This document shows, in pieces, positions 50,789-59,896 of a stretch of 64,000 nucleotides of DNA; positions within the stretch are counted from its first letter, which is position 1; every line of letters starts with the position of its first letter. Both the position numbers and the translations under genes were made by a program. The notes beneath the pieces are model-generated. The model did not search any database and was not told the DNA's origin. It worked only from the letters and a program-made list of their open reading frames with translations. The DNA comes from Streptoverticillium olivoreticuli subsp. olivoreticuli (lineage in GTDB: Bacteria; Actinomycetota; Actinomycetes; Streptomycetales; Streptomycetaceae). The stretch lies in NCBI RefSeq assembly GCF_003391135.1, contig NZ_CP031455.1, positions 186,001 through 250,000 of the forward strand. The letters run 5' to 3'.

Positions 50789-51556
50789 TCAGCGGGGCGC
50801 GGCGCCCAGCTGCGTGGTGAAGGAGAACCGGTCGCCCCGGTACAGCGACCTGACCCGCTCCAGCGGCAGGCCTCGCGTGTCACGCGAGTTGCGGTGGATC
50901 AGCAGCATCGGCAGTGCGGGCGGCGTCCCGATCAGCAGGGCCTCACGCGGTGTGGCCAACACCGTCTCCAGCCGCTCGTCCGCACCTCCGAAGCCGATAC
51001 CCAGCCGCTCGTAGAGGTAGGAGTAGAAGGACGAGTTGGGCTCGAAATCGGAATCCAGCCGGGGCACCCGCTCGACGGCGACATAGGTGCTCTCCAGCCC
51101 GACCCGTTCGTCATCGGCGAGCAGTACACGTTCCATGTGCCATACGGGATCCCCCACATGAAGCTGCAGCTCACTCGCGAGGGCCTGAGGGCAGGGGAAG
51201 CGGTCCAGACCGATCAGGTGGCGCCCCGGCCGCTTCCCCTGCCTGCGCACACCCTCGGTGTAGCTCGCCAGCGACAGCGGCTGCTCCAGCTTGGGGCCCG
51301 CCACGACCGTGCCCCGCCCCAGCCTCCGCACCCGCCCTTCCAGGAGCAGTTCACGCAGCGCTTGGCGCACGGTCTCCCGGGAGACCTCGAAACGCAGCGC
51401 CAGGTCACGCTCGGTGGGCAGCAGCCCGCCTTCGCCCAACTCGCCGAGCAGCGCGGCGATTTCGACCTTCACCGCGTAGTACTTCGGGATGCGTCCGTGC
51501 TCGGGGATGCCGGAGCGGATCGGTGCGCCAGGTGTCTGATCGTTCAGGTAGTCCAC
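50789..51556 (-). CDS. GntR-family regulator (HutC/PhnF type)
   Basis: 255 residues from GTG 51556. The N-terminal GntR winged helix is clear (KVEIAALLGELGEGGLLPTE, RDLALRFEVSRETVRQALRE, LLLEGRVRRLGRGTVVAGPK) and the C-terminal domain is of the UTRA type (LASELQLHVGDPVWHMERVL, LESTYVAVERVPRLDSDF, IHRNSRDTRGLPLERVRSLY). UTRA-type GntR proteins commonly control phosphonate genes. It is in line with, and 118 bases upstream of, the FAD oxidase gene. In that gap CTGGT is repeated at a 10-base step, a possible binding site. Confidence 0.87.
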   Translation of the reverse strand: MDYLNDQTPGAPIRSGIPEHGRIPKYYAVKVEIAALLGELGEGGLLPTERDLALRFEVSRETVRQALRELLLEGRVRRLGRGTVVAGPKLEQPLSLASYTEGVRRQGKRPGRHLIGLDRFPCPQALASELQLHVGDPVWHMERVLLADDERVGLESTYVAVERVPRLDSDFEPNSSFYSYLYERLGIGFGGADERLETVLATPREALLIGTPPALPMLLIHRNSRDTRGLPLERVRSLYRGDRFSFTTQLGAAPR

Positions 51557-51644
51557 GGGGCCATATTCGCACCCCGGGCATAGGAGTCGGCCGGTCCGCT
51601 GACAGGACCGGCCGACGCCTGTGCGGAGCACACCCCGCTCGAGG

Positions 51645-53183
51645 TCAGTGGACGTCGCCCATGAGAGCCGTGACCTTCTTGCGGTACATGAAGACCGCGA
51701 AGCCGGCGAGGGCCGCGAGGGCCGCCTCGGCCGCGATGACCCCGGTGCCGCTGAGGTCCACACCGGCCAGGGAGAGCAGACCCGTGACGCAGTCGCCCGC
51801 GGTCACCGCGAGGAACCACACGCCCATCATCTGACCCGCGTACTTCTGCGGCGCCATCTTCGTGGTCACCGAGAGGCCGACCGGGGAGAGGCAGAGCTCG
51901 CCCACGGTCTGGATCAGGTAGATCGAGACCAGCCACATCGGGCTGACCTTCGTGCCGTCGGACGCCATGGCCATCGGGACGACGAAGACGAAGAACGAGC
52001 CGCCGACGAGGAGCATCGCCATGGCGAACTTGACCACGGTGTTCGGTTCCCGGTTCTTGCGGGACAGCCACAGCCACAGCCAGGCGAAGACCGGGGCCAG
52101 CGCCATGACGAACAGCGGGTTGAGCGACTGGAACCAACTGGAGGGGAAGCCCAGACCGAAGACCGTGTCCGCCGACTTCGTCTCGGCGAAGGCGGCCATC
52201 GTCGAACCGCCCTGGTCGTAGATCATCCAGAAGACGGCCGCGGCCACGAAGAACCAGAGGTAGCCGCTGACCTTGGACTGCTCGGTCTCGCTCAGCTCCT
52301 TGTCGCGCTTGATGCGCGCCAGGACCGCGACCGGGAGGATGAGGCCCAGCAGCGTGATCGGCACCAGCGCCCAGTTGAGGGTGAAGTTCCCGGTGCCCAC
52401 GACCACGCCGTAGAAGACGACGGCGATCGCGAACCAGATCAGCCCCTTGACCAGCCAGGCGTTGCGCTCCTGGGCCGGCAGCGGCGTGGGGACCACGCTG
52501 CTCTGCGGGCTGAGGTGGCGGGTGCCGATCAGGAACACCGCCAGGCCCAGCGCCATGCCGACCGCCGCGAGGGTGAAGCCCAGGTGCCAGCCGACGGTCT
52601 GGCCGACGGTGCCGATGACCAGCGGAGCGATGAAGGCACCGAGGTTGATGCCCATGTAGAAGATCGTGAAGCCGCCGTCGCGGCGCGGGTCCTTCGGGCC
52701 GTCGTAGAGGTGACCGACCATCGTGGAGATGTTGGCCTTGAGCAGGCCCGAGCCCAGCGCGACCAGGGCCAGGCCCGCGAAGAACATGGCCTGCCCGGGG
52801 ACCGCGAGCGACAGGTGGCCCGCGATGATGACGCCCGCGCCGACGGCCACGGTCCTGCGCGGCCCCCAGACCCGGTCGGCGAACCAGCCACCGGGCAGGG
52901 CCAGCAGGTAGACCATCGCCAGGTAGACGGAGTAGATCGCGATGGCGCTGCCCTGGGGCATCTCCAGCCCGCCGCCCTGGCTGCCGGGCTTGGCGTCCGG
53001 GCCACCGGCGATCAGGTAGAGCACGAGGAGCGCTCGCATACCGTAGAAGCTGAAGCGCTCCCACAGTTCCGTCATGAAAAGTACGGCCAGCCCGCGTGGG
53101 TGGCCGAAGAAGGTCTTGCCGCTCTGCTCAGAGGCTTCCAGCCCGCTGTGCTCGGCCGCGCCCTTGGTGGGGAGGGACGCCAT
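51645..53183 (-). CDS. POT/PTR-family peptide transporter
   Basis: 512 residues from ATG 53183 (AAGGAA upstream). Proton-coupled oligopeptide transporter with the conserved first-helix motif ELWERFSFYGMRALLVLYL, the PTR2 signature FAGLALVALGSGLLKANIST and FTIFYMGINLGAFIAPLV, about 14 membrane helices and the helix-7/10 phrases FWMIYDQGG and VSIYLIQTVGELCLSPVGLS. It imports di- and tripeptides. In Streptomyces such transporters often influence development, but nothing in the sequence shows that here. The cell envelope neighbourhood fits scavenging of peptides. Confidence 0.9.
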   Translation of the reverse strand: MASLPTKGAAEHSGLEASEQSGKTFFGHPRGLAVLFMTELWERFSFYGMRALLVLYLIAGGPDAKPGSQGGGLEMPQGSAIAIYSVYLAMVYLLALPGGWFADRVWGPRRTVAVGAGVIIAGHLSLAVPGQAMFFAGLALVALGSGLLKANISTMVGHLYDGPKDPRRDGGFTIFYMGINLGAFIAPLVIGTVGQTVGWHLGFTLAAVGMALGLAVFLIGTRHLSPQSSVVPTPLPAQERNAWLVKGLIWFAIAVVFYGVVVGTGNFTLNWALVPITLLGLILPVAVLARIKRDKELSETEQSKVSGYLWFFVAAAVFWMIYDQGGSTMAAFAETKSADTVFGLGFPSSWFQSLNPLFVMALAPVFAWLWLWLSRKNREPNTVVKFAMAMLLVGGSFFVFVVPMAMASDGTKVSPMWLVSIYLIQTVGELCLSPVGLSVTTKMAPQKYAGQMMGVWFLAVTAGDCVTGLLSLAGVDLSGTGVIAAEAALAALAGFAVFMYRKKVTALMGDVH

Positions 53184-53426
53184 AGGGGTTCCTTGAACGG
53201 TCGGGACGCCTGAGAGCGACAGCGCGTCCGATGGGTGACCAGCACCGGAGCAGCAGCGTCCGGGATCCACGCCCCCACTCGGGCTTCGAGCGGCGGACCT
53301 GGTCAAGAGGTCATTGACTGGGCTCCAGAGTGAGGCCCTCTGCCCTGTACACAACAGGGACCTTCGGCTTCAAAGCGGGGCCAAAGGTTGACACAAATGG
53401 ATGACCTTGGGTTTCGGGGGGCTCGG

Positions 53427-54683
53427 CTACTGCCGCGCGGGCCCGTCGGGGAGCCGCGCGAACGGCGGAAGCTCGACCCGGACGGTGAGCCCGCCGTCAA
53501 GGTTGGCGGTGGCCGTGACGGAGCCGTGGTGGGCCACGGCGATCGAGCGCACGATGGCCAGTCCGAGGCCGTGGCCGGAACGGCCACCGGCCAGCCGCGT
53601 ACGCACCCGGTAGAAGGGCTCGAAGAGCCGGTCCACGAGATCGTCGTCGACCCTGGGCCCCGTGTTCCCGACCTCCAGGACCACGGCGGTGTCCCGGTGG
53701 ACCGCGAGGCGCACCGATCCTTGGGGGACGTTGTGGGTGAGCGCGTTGTCGAGCAGGTTGAGCACCAGTTGCCGCAGCAGCGTGCTGTTGCCGCTGACGG
53801 CGCAGCCCTCGGTCTCCGTCTCGAGGCCGAGCCCGACTTCCTCCGCCTCGGCCCGGGGAGCCCGTTCGCCGACGGCGCCGGCGGCGAGGGCCGCCAGGTC
53901 GACCGGTCCGGGATCGAACTGCGCGTGGTCGGCCTCGGCGAGTTCGAGCAGCGCCTTGACGATGGTGATGTTGCGTTCGTTTGTCTCGACCAGCATCGGG
54001 GCGAGTTCGGCGAGCTCCTCGCCGGTGCTGTCGTTGGCCGCGACCTGGAGGATGGCGCGGGTGGTGGCCAGGGGGGTGAGTAGTTCGTGCGAGGCGTTCG
54101 CGGCGAAGCGCTGGTGAGCGGCGAAGGATCCCTCGATGCGGACCAGCATCGCGTCGAAGGTGTCGGCGAGTCGTTTGAGTTCGTCGTCGGGGCCGTCGGC
54201 GTTGATGCGGTACCGCAGGTCGCCGTCCTTCGCCTTCGCCGCGGCCTGGCTGATGGTGTGCAGGGGAGCCAGCAGCCGCCGGGAGAGGAACCAGACCGCG
54301 GCCAGCCCCGCGGCCATCACGAGCAGCATTCCGGTGACCGATACGGCGAGCACGGTCGCCCAGACGTCCTCTTTGGTACGCACCTTCCCGCCCTGGTCGG
54401 CCGCTGCGAACCCGGACCGCTGACCAGGCGGGACCGGCTGCGCGTACGCCTGCCCGTGGTCACCGGAGGGAGCGTTGACGGGGGTGGTCAGGTCGTAGGT
54501 CGGGACGAAGCGGATGCCGATGTAGATGACGGTGACCATCAGGATCCCGGAGGCACCCAGAGCACCGGCGAACCACAGGAACAGCCGTCCGTGGATGCCG
54601 GGCGCCCGCCGCCGTGCGCCGCGCCCGGCCCGCCTCTCACGTCGCCCCGGCCACAGCCTTGCGCGCAGTCCGGCCGTCTTCAC
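53427..54683 (-). CDS. Sensor histidine kinase
   Basis: 418 residues from GTG 54683, overlapping the response regulator's stop (GTGA). A basic head, membrane segments at about 30-55 and 110-130, a short extracellular loop between them, HAMP (about 131-185), the H-box NASHELLTPLATTRA, N-box LVLNLLDNALTHN, and ATP-lid motifs VGNTGPRV and GHGLGLAIV. The H-box has Leu after the HE pair (HELLTPL) where HELRTPL is commoner. It pairs with the regulator at 54680. The divergent ABC exporter at 55580 is the probable target. Confidence 0.9.
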   Translation of the reverse strand: MKTAGLRARLWPGRRERRAGRGARRRAPGIHGRLFLWFAGALGASGILMVTVIYIGIRFVPTYDLTTPVNAPSGDHGQAYAQPVPPGQRSGFAAADQGGKVRTKEDVWATVLAVSVTGMLLVMAAGLAAVWFLSRRLLAPLHTISQAAAKAKDGDLRYRINADGPDDELKRLADTFDAMLVRIEGSFAAHQRFAANASHELLTPLATTRAILQVAANDSTGEELAELAPMLVETNERNITIVKALLELAEADHAQFDPGPVDLAALAAGAVGERAPRAEAEEVGLGLETETEGCAVSGNSTLLRQLVLNLLDNALTHNVPQGSVRLAVHRDTAVVLEVGNTGPRVDDDLVDRLFEPFYRVRTRLAGGRSGHGLGLAIVRSIAVAHHGSVTATANLDGGLTVRVELPPFARLPDGPARQ

Positions 54684-55342
54684 CCGGTCCCCAGGTAGTA
54701 GCCGGCGTTGACAGCCGTGTGCACCACCTGCGGCTCACCGAGTTTTCTGCGCAGTGTGTGGACGACGAGCCGTACCACGTTGGTGTGGGGGCCGGCCTGG
54801 GCATCCCATGCCTTGTCCAGGAGGTGCTCGGCGCTCAGGACGCCTCCGTCGGCACGCATCAGGAGTTCCAGGACGGCCAGTTCCTTCGGCGTCAGCCGGA
54901 CCTCGGAGCCCCCGCGGGCGACGCGGCGACGGTGGGTGTCGAAGCTGACGTCGGCGAAGGTGAGCACGGGCGGGTGGACCATGGGGCTGCGCCGGTACAG
55001 CGCCCGCAGCCTGGCCACCAGCTCGGGGAAGTCGAACGGTTTGGCCAGGTAGTCGTCGGCCCCCAGGCCGAGCCCCTCGACCTTGTCACCGAGCCGGCCC
55101 GCGGCGGTCAGCATCAGGATCCGGCAGTTCAGCCCCATGGCGATGACGCGGCGGCAGGCCTCGTCGCCGTGGACACCCGGCACGTCGCGGTCGAGGAGCA
55201 CCATGTCGTAGTCGTAGACCGCCAACCGCTCCAGGGCCGTCGCCCCGTCGTGCACGGTGTCGACCGAGATCGCCTCTCTCCGCAGCCCCATCTCCAGGAC
55301 CCGGGCCATGTACTCCTCGTCCTCGACCACCAGCACACGCAC
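54680..55342 (-). CDS. OmpR-family response regulator
   Basis: 220 residues from GTG 55342. The receiver domain starts VRVLVVEDEEYMARVLEMGL; the phosphorylated Asp is in DYDMVLLDRDVPG, with ILMLTAAG and LAKPFDFPELVARL carrying the conserved Thr and Lys. The C-terminal winged helix (GGSEVRLTPKELAVLELLMR, HTNVVRLVVHTLRRKLGEPQ) binds DNA. Translationally coupled to the kinase. Its gene is divergent from the FtsX-type exporter with a 237-base gap, an arrangement often seen when the system switches the exporter on in response to its substrate. Confidence 0.9.
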   Translation of the reverse strand: MRVLVVEDEEYMARVLEMGLRREAISVDTVHDGATALERLAVYDYDMVLLDRDVPGVHGDEACRRVIAMGLNCRILMLTAAGRLGDKVEGLGLGADDYLAKPFDFPELVARLRALYRRSPMVHPPVLTFADVSFDTHRRRVARGGSEVRLTPKELAVLELLMRADGGVLSAEHLLDKAWDAQAGPHTNVVRLVVHTLRRKLGEPQVVHTAVNAGYYLGTG

Positions 55343-55579
55343 GGGCGACAACCTTTTCCTGAGATCTCGATGAGAATTACCCGATCCGTGGGGCGGGTGA
55401 ATTCCGGGGACGGACCGGCCGGGGCCGGGATTTTCGGTATCCCCAGAAGCTCTACCAGATACCGCGTTAGATCCGTGTATGAGCCGGTGCTCCGGTACGG
55501 GACGGCGCAAAAGTCGCTCAAATCCCGCTTCGCCTAGCGTGCATAGCTGTTCAGGAGAGTCCGTTCACCGGGAGATGTA

Positions 55580-57043
55580 ATGAATCTGTTCAAACGGGCG
55601 TGGTGGCGCCTCAGCGGCCATCCTGGAAAGGCCCTGATGCTGATCGGCCTGTTCTTCGTCATCTGCACGCTGGTCCTGTCGGGCTTCCTGATCCAGTCGG
55701 CGGCAGCACGCGCCGCGGCCGACGCCAAGCAGCGCGTCGGGGCCGTGGCCACCATGCAGCTGGACATCAATGCCCTCATGGAGTCCGGAAAGATGGAGTC
55801 CCGAGGCGGCGGGGCCACGCCTGGCCTCATAGGTACCGCCGGTGATCTGCACCGCAGCCTCGTGGACAAGATCTGCGCATCGCCGGTCGTGACGCAGTGC
55901 AACTACACGACGGAATCCGGTGCCTCACCCACCGAGAGCGCCAGGCTCTACCAGCCGGTCCCGCCGCCGGCCGGTCAGGACACCGCCGGCACCGACTTCT
56001 TCAAGGCGGACGGCGTCCGCGATCTGAATTCCGTCGGCGCGTTCCGGAACGGGGATTCGAAGATCGTCGATGGTTCCGGTATCGGGCCCCGGTCGAAGGC
56101 CGACATGGTCGTCGTCGAGGAACGACTGGCCAAGCAGAACAAGCTCAAGGTCGGCGACCGGATCAAGCTCAAGGTCGGAACGCTGCCGGGGCCCGGCGAG
56201 AAGCGGAACACCAGCGAATTCGAGTTCACGATCGCCGGCATCTACAAGAGCAATGCCGGTGACAGCGGGCAATACGTACCGGCAATCATGGACCCCGCCA
56301 ACCAGATCTACCTCACCCCGGACGGCGCCACGAAGCTGCTCGGCAAGGATCTGGGGGCCGGCGGCGCGACGGTCAAGCAGGCGACGTTCACCCTGAACGA
56401 CCCCGCGGACGCCGACCGGTTGAAGAAGGACGCCGAGGCGGCCGGGGCCGACCTGAAGATCTTTCCCCTGAGCGTCAACGACAAGCAGTACAAGACCCTC
56501 GTCGGCCCGATCACCAAGACCGCCGGTTTCGCCACCGTCACGGTCTGGCTCGTCGCGGTGGCCGGCACGGTCATCCTCGCCCTCATCGTCGCCTCCTCCC
56601 TGCGCGAACGCCGCAAGGAACTCGGCATCCTGCTCTCCCTGGGCGAGAAGAAACCGAAGCTGCTCGGCCAGCACCTCGTGGAGGTGGTCGCTTGCGCGCT
56701 GCTGGCGATCGGACTGGCCGCCGCGGGCAGCCAGTTCCTGTCCCAGGGCATCGGCGACCGGCTTCTCGCGAGCGAGGTGTCCTCGGCCAAGGACTCCGCC
56801 GCGGACGCGAACAGCGGCCCCGACCACAGTGCCGTCACCGGATCCGGAGGCGCACCGCAGGGCGGATCGTCCGGCAGCGAGCCGGAAGCCGCTCCCATCG
56901 ACAAGATCGACGTCAAGCTCGGCATGGCCGACATCGGCAAGGTGGGCGCCACCGGCCTCGGCATCGCCGCCCTGGCCACCCTCATCCCCGGCATCCGCGT
57001 CCTGCGCCTCAACCCGCGCGACATCCTCGTGAAGGGAGACTGA
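55580..57043 (+). CDS. FtsX-like ABC transporter permease
   Basis: 487 residues from ATG 55580 (GGGAGATGTA upstream). One N-terminal membrane segment (ALMLIGLFFVICTLVLSGFL), a large extracellular MacB-type domain (about 45-310, two cysteines in DKICASPVVTQCNY), then three segments (about 320-345, 375-400, 455-480) with the cytoplasmic phrase RERRKELGILLSLGEKK typical of FtsX. Half-size permease, so it acts as a dimer with the ATPase that follows. An acidic Ser/Gly-rich insert (about 410-445) lies between the last segments. Likely expels antimicrobial peptides or lipids under control of the adjacent two-component system. Confidence 0.88.
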   Translation: MNLFKRAWWRLSGHPGKALMLIGLFFVICTLVLSGFLIQSAAARAAADAKQRVGAVATMQLDINALMESGKMESRGGGATPGLIGTAGDLHRSLVDKICASPVVTQCNYTTESGASPTESARLYQPVPPPAGQDTAGTDFFKADGVRDLNSVGAFRNGDSKIVDGSGIGPRSKADMVVVEERLAKQNKLKVGDRIKLKVGTLPGPGEKRNTSEFEFTIAGIYKSNAGDSGQYVPAIMDPANQIYLTPDGATKLLGKDLGAGGATVKQATFTLNDPADADRLKKDAEAAGADLKIFPLSVNDKQYKTLVGPITKTAGFATVTVWLVAVAGTVILALIVASSLRERRKELGILLSLGEKKPKLLGQHLVEVVACALLAIGLAAAGSQFLSQGIGDRLLASEVSSAKDSAADANSGPDHSAVTGSGGAPQGGSSGSEPEAAPIDKIDVKLGMADIGKVGATGLGIAALATLIPGIRVLRLNPRDILVKGD

Positions 57044-57046
57044 CCC

Positions 57047-57730
57047 ATGGCCACACAGCCCCCCGTGCTGGAACTCACCGGCCTCACCCGCTCCTACCCG
57101 ACCCGTAACGGCAAGCGCGCCATCCTCAAGGGCGTGGCCCACTCCTTCGAGGCGGGCCGTATGTACGCGGTCGTCGGCGCGTCCGGCAGCGGCAAGACGA
57201 CCCTGCTCTCCCTGGCCAGCGGCCTCGACACCCCTACGTCCGGATCCGTCCGCTTCCGTGGTGAAGACATCGCCGGGTTCGGCCTCGGCCGCTTCCGCAA
57301 CCGGCATGTGGCGACGGTCTTCCAGTCCCTGAACCTGCTCACGTACATGACCGCGGTCCAGAACATCACCTCGGCGATGGAGATCACCGGTGTGAAGGGC
57401 ACCCACAGGAAGCGGCGGGCCAGGGAGCTCCTCGATCTGCTGGGCATCGAGGCCCAGGACCACGACCGCCGGACCCTTCAGCTCTCCGGCGGCCAGCAGC
57501 AGCGGGTGGCCATCGCCCGCGCGCTCGCCTGCGAGGTGGACATCCTGTGTGCGGACGAGCCGACCGGGAGCCTCGATCACGAGACCGCGGCCGACATCGT
57601 GGAAGTGTTCAGGAAGCTGGCCCACGACCAGGGCAAGTGCGTGATCGTGGTGACCCACTCCCGGGAGGTCGCCGGGGCGTCGGACGAGATACTTCAGCTG
57701 AAGTCGGGCAGGCTCGTCCCGCAGCGCTGA
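57047..57730 (+). CDS. ABC transporter ATP-binding protein
   Basis: 227 residues from ATG 57047, three bases after the permease gene. Walker [10 protein letters not shown] (about 46-54), Q-loop [10 protein letters not shown], signature [16 protein letters not shown], Walker [15 protein letters not shown] and the switch His in [10 protein letters not shown]. It is the motor for the FtsX-type permease encoded just upstream, of the LolD/MacB group. Confidence 0.92.
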   Translation: MATQPPVLELTGLTRSYPTRNGKRAILKGVAHSFEAGRMYAVVGASGSGKTTLLSLASGLDTPTSGSVRFRGEDIAGFGLGRFRNRHVATVFQSLNLLTYMTAVQNITSAMEITGVKGTHRKRRARELLDLLGIEAQDHDRRTLQLSGGQQQRVAIARALACEVDILCADEPTGSLDHETAADIVEVFRKLAHDQGKCVIVVTHSREVAGASDEILQLKSGRLVPQR

Positions 57731-57827
57731 GCCACCCACGAGGCGCTCCTGGCCGGAAAGCGATTGTCCCGACCGTCGGATGACGGATGTGCTGGCCTCA
57801 CCCTTGTGAGCGACGGGATGGAAACCG

Positions 57828-57985
57828 CTGATCAAACGGGCCCGGTCCAGGGCGGTCGTTGGTGCTGTGCCAGGTCCAAGCGGCCTCGGCTTCGTCCCAT
57901 AGCCGGCGCGGGCCGTGCTGCCACACCGTGGACTGGCCGTTGCACTGACCATCGTCGTCGACGGCGGCCCAGCTCAGCGCCGGAG
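57828..57985 (-). pseudogene. C-terminal fragment of a PIMT-like methyltransferase of the ATP-grasp system
   Basis: The minus strand reads LSWAAVDDDGQCNGQSTVW, QHGPRRLWDEAEAAWTW and HSTNDRPGPGPF, closely matching the C-terminal block of the methyltransferases at 14730 (SWAAVDYDG, GPRLLWDEI) and 6740 (GGRRLWDEAEAAHAWW). A stop codon lies just upstream in frame and nothing of the SAM-binding domain remains. This is a fossil of a fourth copy in the window, next to the intact RiPP cluster. The surrounding bases 57731-57827 and 57986-58151 hold no recognised gene. Confidence 0.7.
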
Positions 57986-58151
57986 AGCGGCCATGTGTTC
58001 ACCGTACGCCCGGGGCGCGGCGGTACAGCGAGACGTACTCGCGGATCTTTCCCCGCACCATGGGCTGCGCGTCGCTCAGTGCGAACGGCGGGGTGTCTGG
58101 ACGGAGGAGCCAACCCAGCAGCCAGCTGGGCACTACCCCCAAACCCGGTCG

Positions 58152-58433
58152 TTACGGCCGGGTCAAGTTGACTTCGTTCACCCACTGCTGGGCCGCCGCG
58201 AGGTCGGCCGCGGTCCCGGCGGGGGCGAAGGAAAACCCGTCCCACTGCTCCAGGGCCCTGGGTTCGTCGGGGCGGAGGTGGCTGGCGCCGCCGTGGAACG
58301 GCCGGTGGCGGCGGTAGATGTCCAGCGGCGGGCGGCGCCGCTTGTTGTACGCCGCGAGCTGGTCGTCGGCGTCGAGGCGGGGGACAGCGCGGGAGAGCTG
58401 GTTCGGCGGCCCGGGCCGGGAGTGCTTGCCCAT
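58152..58433 (-). CDS. Small protein of the RiPP neighbourhood, unknown
   Basis: 93 residues from ATG 58433, 13 bases after the stop of the upstream regulator gene. Hydrophilic and basic in the first half (RLDADDQLAAYNKRRRPPLD, IYRRHRPFHGG), acidic later (RPDEPRALEQWDGFSFAPAG), ending AAAQQWVNEVNLTRP. No known domain; no membrane segment or signal. Because it follows the regulator in the same direction and lies opposite the precursor operon it may help control or maturation, but that is only positional. Confidence 0.55.
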   Translation of the reverse strand: MGKHSRPGPPNQLSRAVPRLDADDQLAAYNKRRRPPLDIYRRHRPFHGGASHLRPDEPRALEQWDGFSFAPAGTAADLAAAQQWVNEVNLTRP

Positions 58434-58446
58434 GGAGGCGATGCTC

Positions 58447-59738
58447 TCAGGCCGCGACCGTCGTCGGACGGGAAGCTGCGAGATCTGCCGCCCGGGTGCG
58501 GACGTCCTCCACCGTGGCGGTGCGGTACGGGCGGGCGGCGGCCAGCAGGGTGTTGAGGCGGGAGGCGACGAGGGTGGAGTCGACGCGCGCGGCCTCGTCG
58601 AGGGCCTGCTGGGCCGCGGTGGCGCCTTGCTCGGCTTCGCCCTCGTCGAAGAGGGCGGCGGCCAGGCCGATATGGTCCATGACCTTGACCCGGTCGAAGC
58701 CGGGTTTGCGCAGGGCGAGGGCATCGGTGAAGTGGCGGCGTCGAAGTACGCCACCCAGTCCGGCGCGTCGCCCAGGCCGTCCGCGACCAGGTCGTCGGCA
58801 GCGCCGAGGTGCCGTTCGGCACTGCGCTCGTCGCCGAGGGCCGCGTGGACCCGCCCGGTCTGAGAGGCGACCAGCGCCCTGGTGGCGGGCAGGGTCGCCT
58901 TCTTCGCCGCGACGCCGAGCAGGCCGAGGGCATCGCGAGGGTGGCCGAGGTAGATCATCTGGTGGGACATGCGGGTGACGATTTCCACCCCGCGGTCGCG
59001 CTGACCGGCCTCGCCGGCGGCGTAGATGCCATAGGCCCAGTACCGCTGGGCGGTCGCGTAGCGGCCGCTGTCGTGGCTGACCCATCCGCCGAGCGCCGCA
59101 AGGTCGGCGGTCGCGGCGAAGACCCGGGTCTTCAGGGAGGGCGGGACGCCGTTTTCGATGCGGCGGGCGGCCTCGGCGAGCTGGGCGACGATCGCCGAGC
59201 GGTACAGCCCGCCGCCTCTGGCGGCGTCCGCCGTGGTGAAGAAGGCGGTCACCTCCTCCAGCGCGGCGGCGGTGTCGGCGTCGAAGCCCTTGGTGCCGTG
59301 GCCCATAGCGTGGGCGGTGCCGCCGAGCATGCGTTCGGCGGCGAGGATCAGCGGGGCTCCGAGGGCGAGTTTGAGGGTGTCGCGGCGGTCCAGGAAGAGG
59401 TCCATCTGCGTCCATCCGGCCAGGGTCTGGGCGGCTGCCTCGGTCAGCAGCGGGAGGGCGATCGTATCCAGCACCGCCCCGGCGGCCGTCAAGCCGAGAT
59501 CACCGGGAGTAAGGGGCTGGCCGACCGCTTCGGAAAGCACGGCGGCGAGCAGGGCGGGCACCGGCGGGCGGGGGCGCTCGCCATCGACCCAGCGGCGGAT
59601 GCGGGTTGCGTCGGGGGTGATCTGCCGGTGGCCTCGGCGGACGGCCTCAGCAGCGATCCGGCGGGCGATCTCCCCGTGGGACAGACCGCTGGCGGCGACC
59701 CACAGTGCCAGGTGCGGATTGCTGGATCTGCCGGTCAT
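58447..59738 (-). pseudogene. HTH/TPR-type regulator of the RiPP cluster, frameshifted
   Basis: Starts at ATG 59738. Residues 1-70 form a helix-turn-helix (GLSHGEIARRIAAEAVRRGH, ITPDATRIRRWVDGERPRPP) and the rest a TPR-like helical array (LYRSAIVAQLAEAARRIENG, GRYATAQRYWAYGIYAAGEA, RMSHQMIYLGHPRDALGLLG). After VAYFDAAT, at about 58732, the frame is lost; the text continues one frame over as HFTDALALRKPGFDRVKVMD, HIGLAAALFDEGEAEQGATA and RTRAADLAASRPTTVAA with stop at 58447. One missing base explains this. Such regulators usually stand divergent to SAV_5884-type RiPP operons, as here. If the frameshift is real the regulator loses its last 95 residues and the cluster may be silent or unregulated. 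Confidence 0.8.
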
Positions 59739-59774
59739 CGCCGTCTCGCCCTCCCCGACTCTTGCGTGACGGAG

Positions 59775-59792
59775 CGTGGTTTTTTCGCCACG
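59775..59792. promoter_or_regulatory. Inverted repeat in the regulator/precursor gap
   Basis: CGTGG (59775-59779) and CCACG (59788-59792) flank an eight-base T-rich spacer in the 158-base gap between the divergent regulator and precursor genes; a possible operator. Confidence 0.4.
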
Positions 59793-59896
59793 GTTCGCGG
59801 CATCTACCGTACTGGCCGCGCCCGGCCCGCGGGGAGGATTCTTCCCCGTGCGGAGGCAAGGGCTTCCGCTTCGTTGAGAGGGGAAGGGTGAGCACT

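Noticed and set aside
55925..57952. A 675-codon minus-strand frame over the FtsX permease and ATPase.
   Set aside because: Antisense of two certain transporter genes. Only its first part, 57828-57952, overlaps the methyltransferase fossil, which is in another frame.
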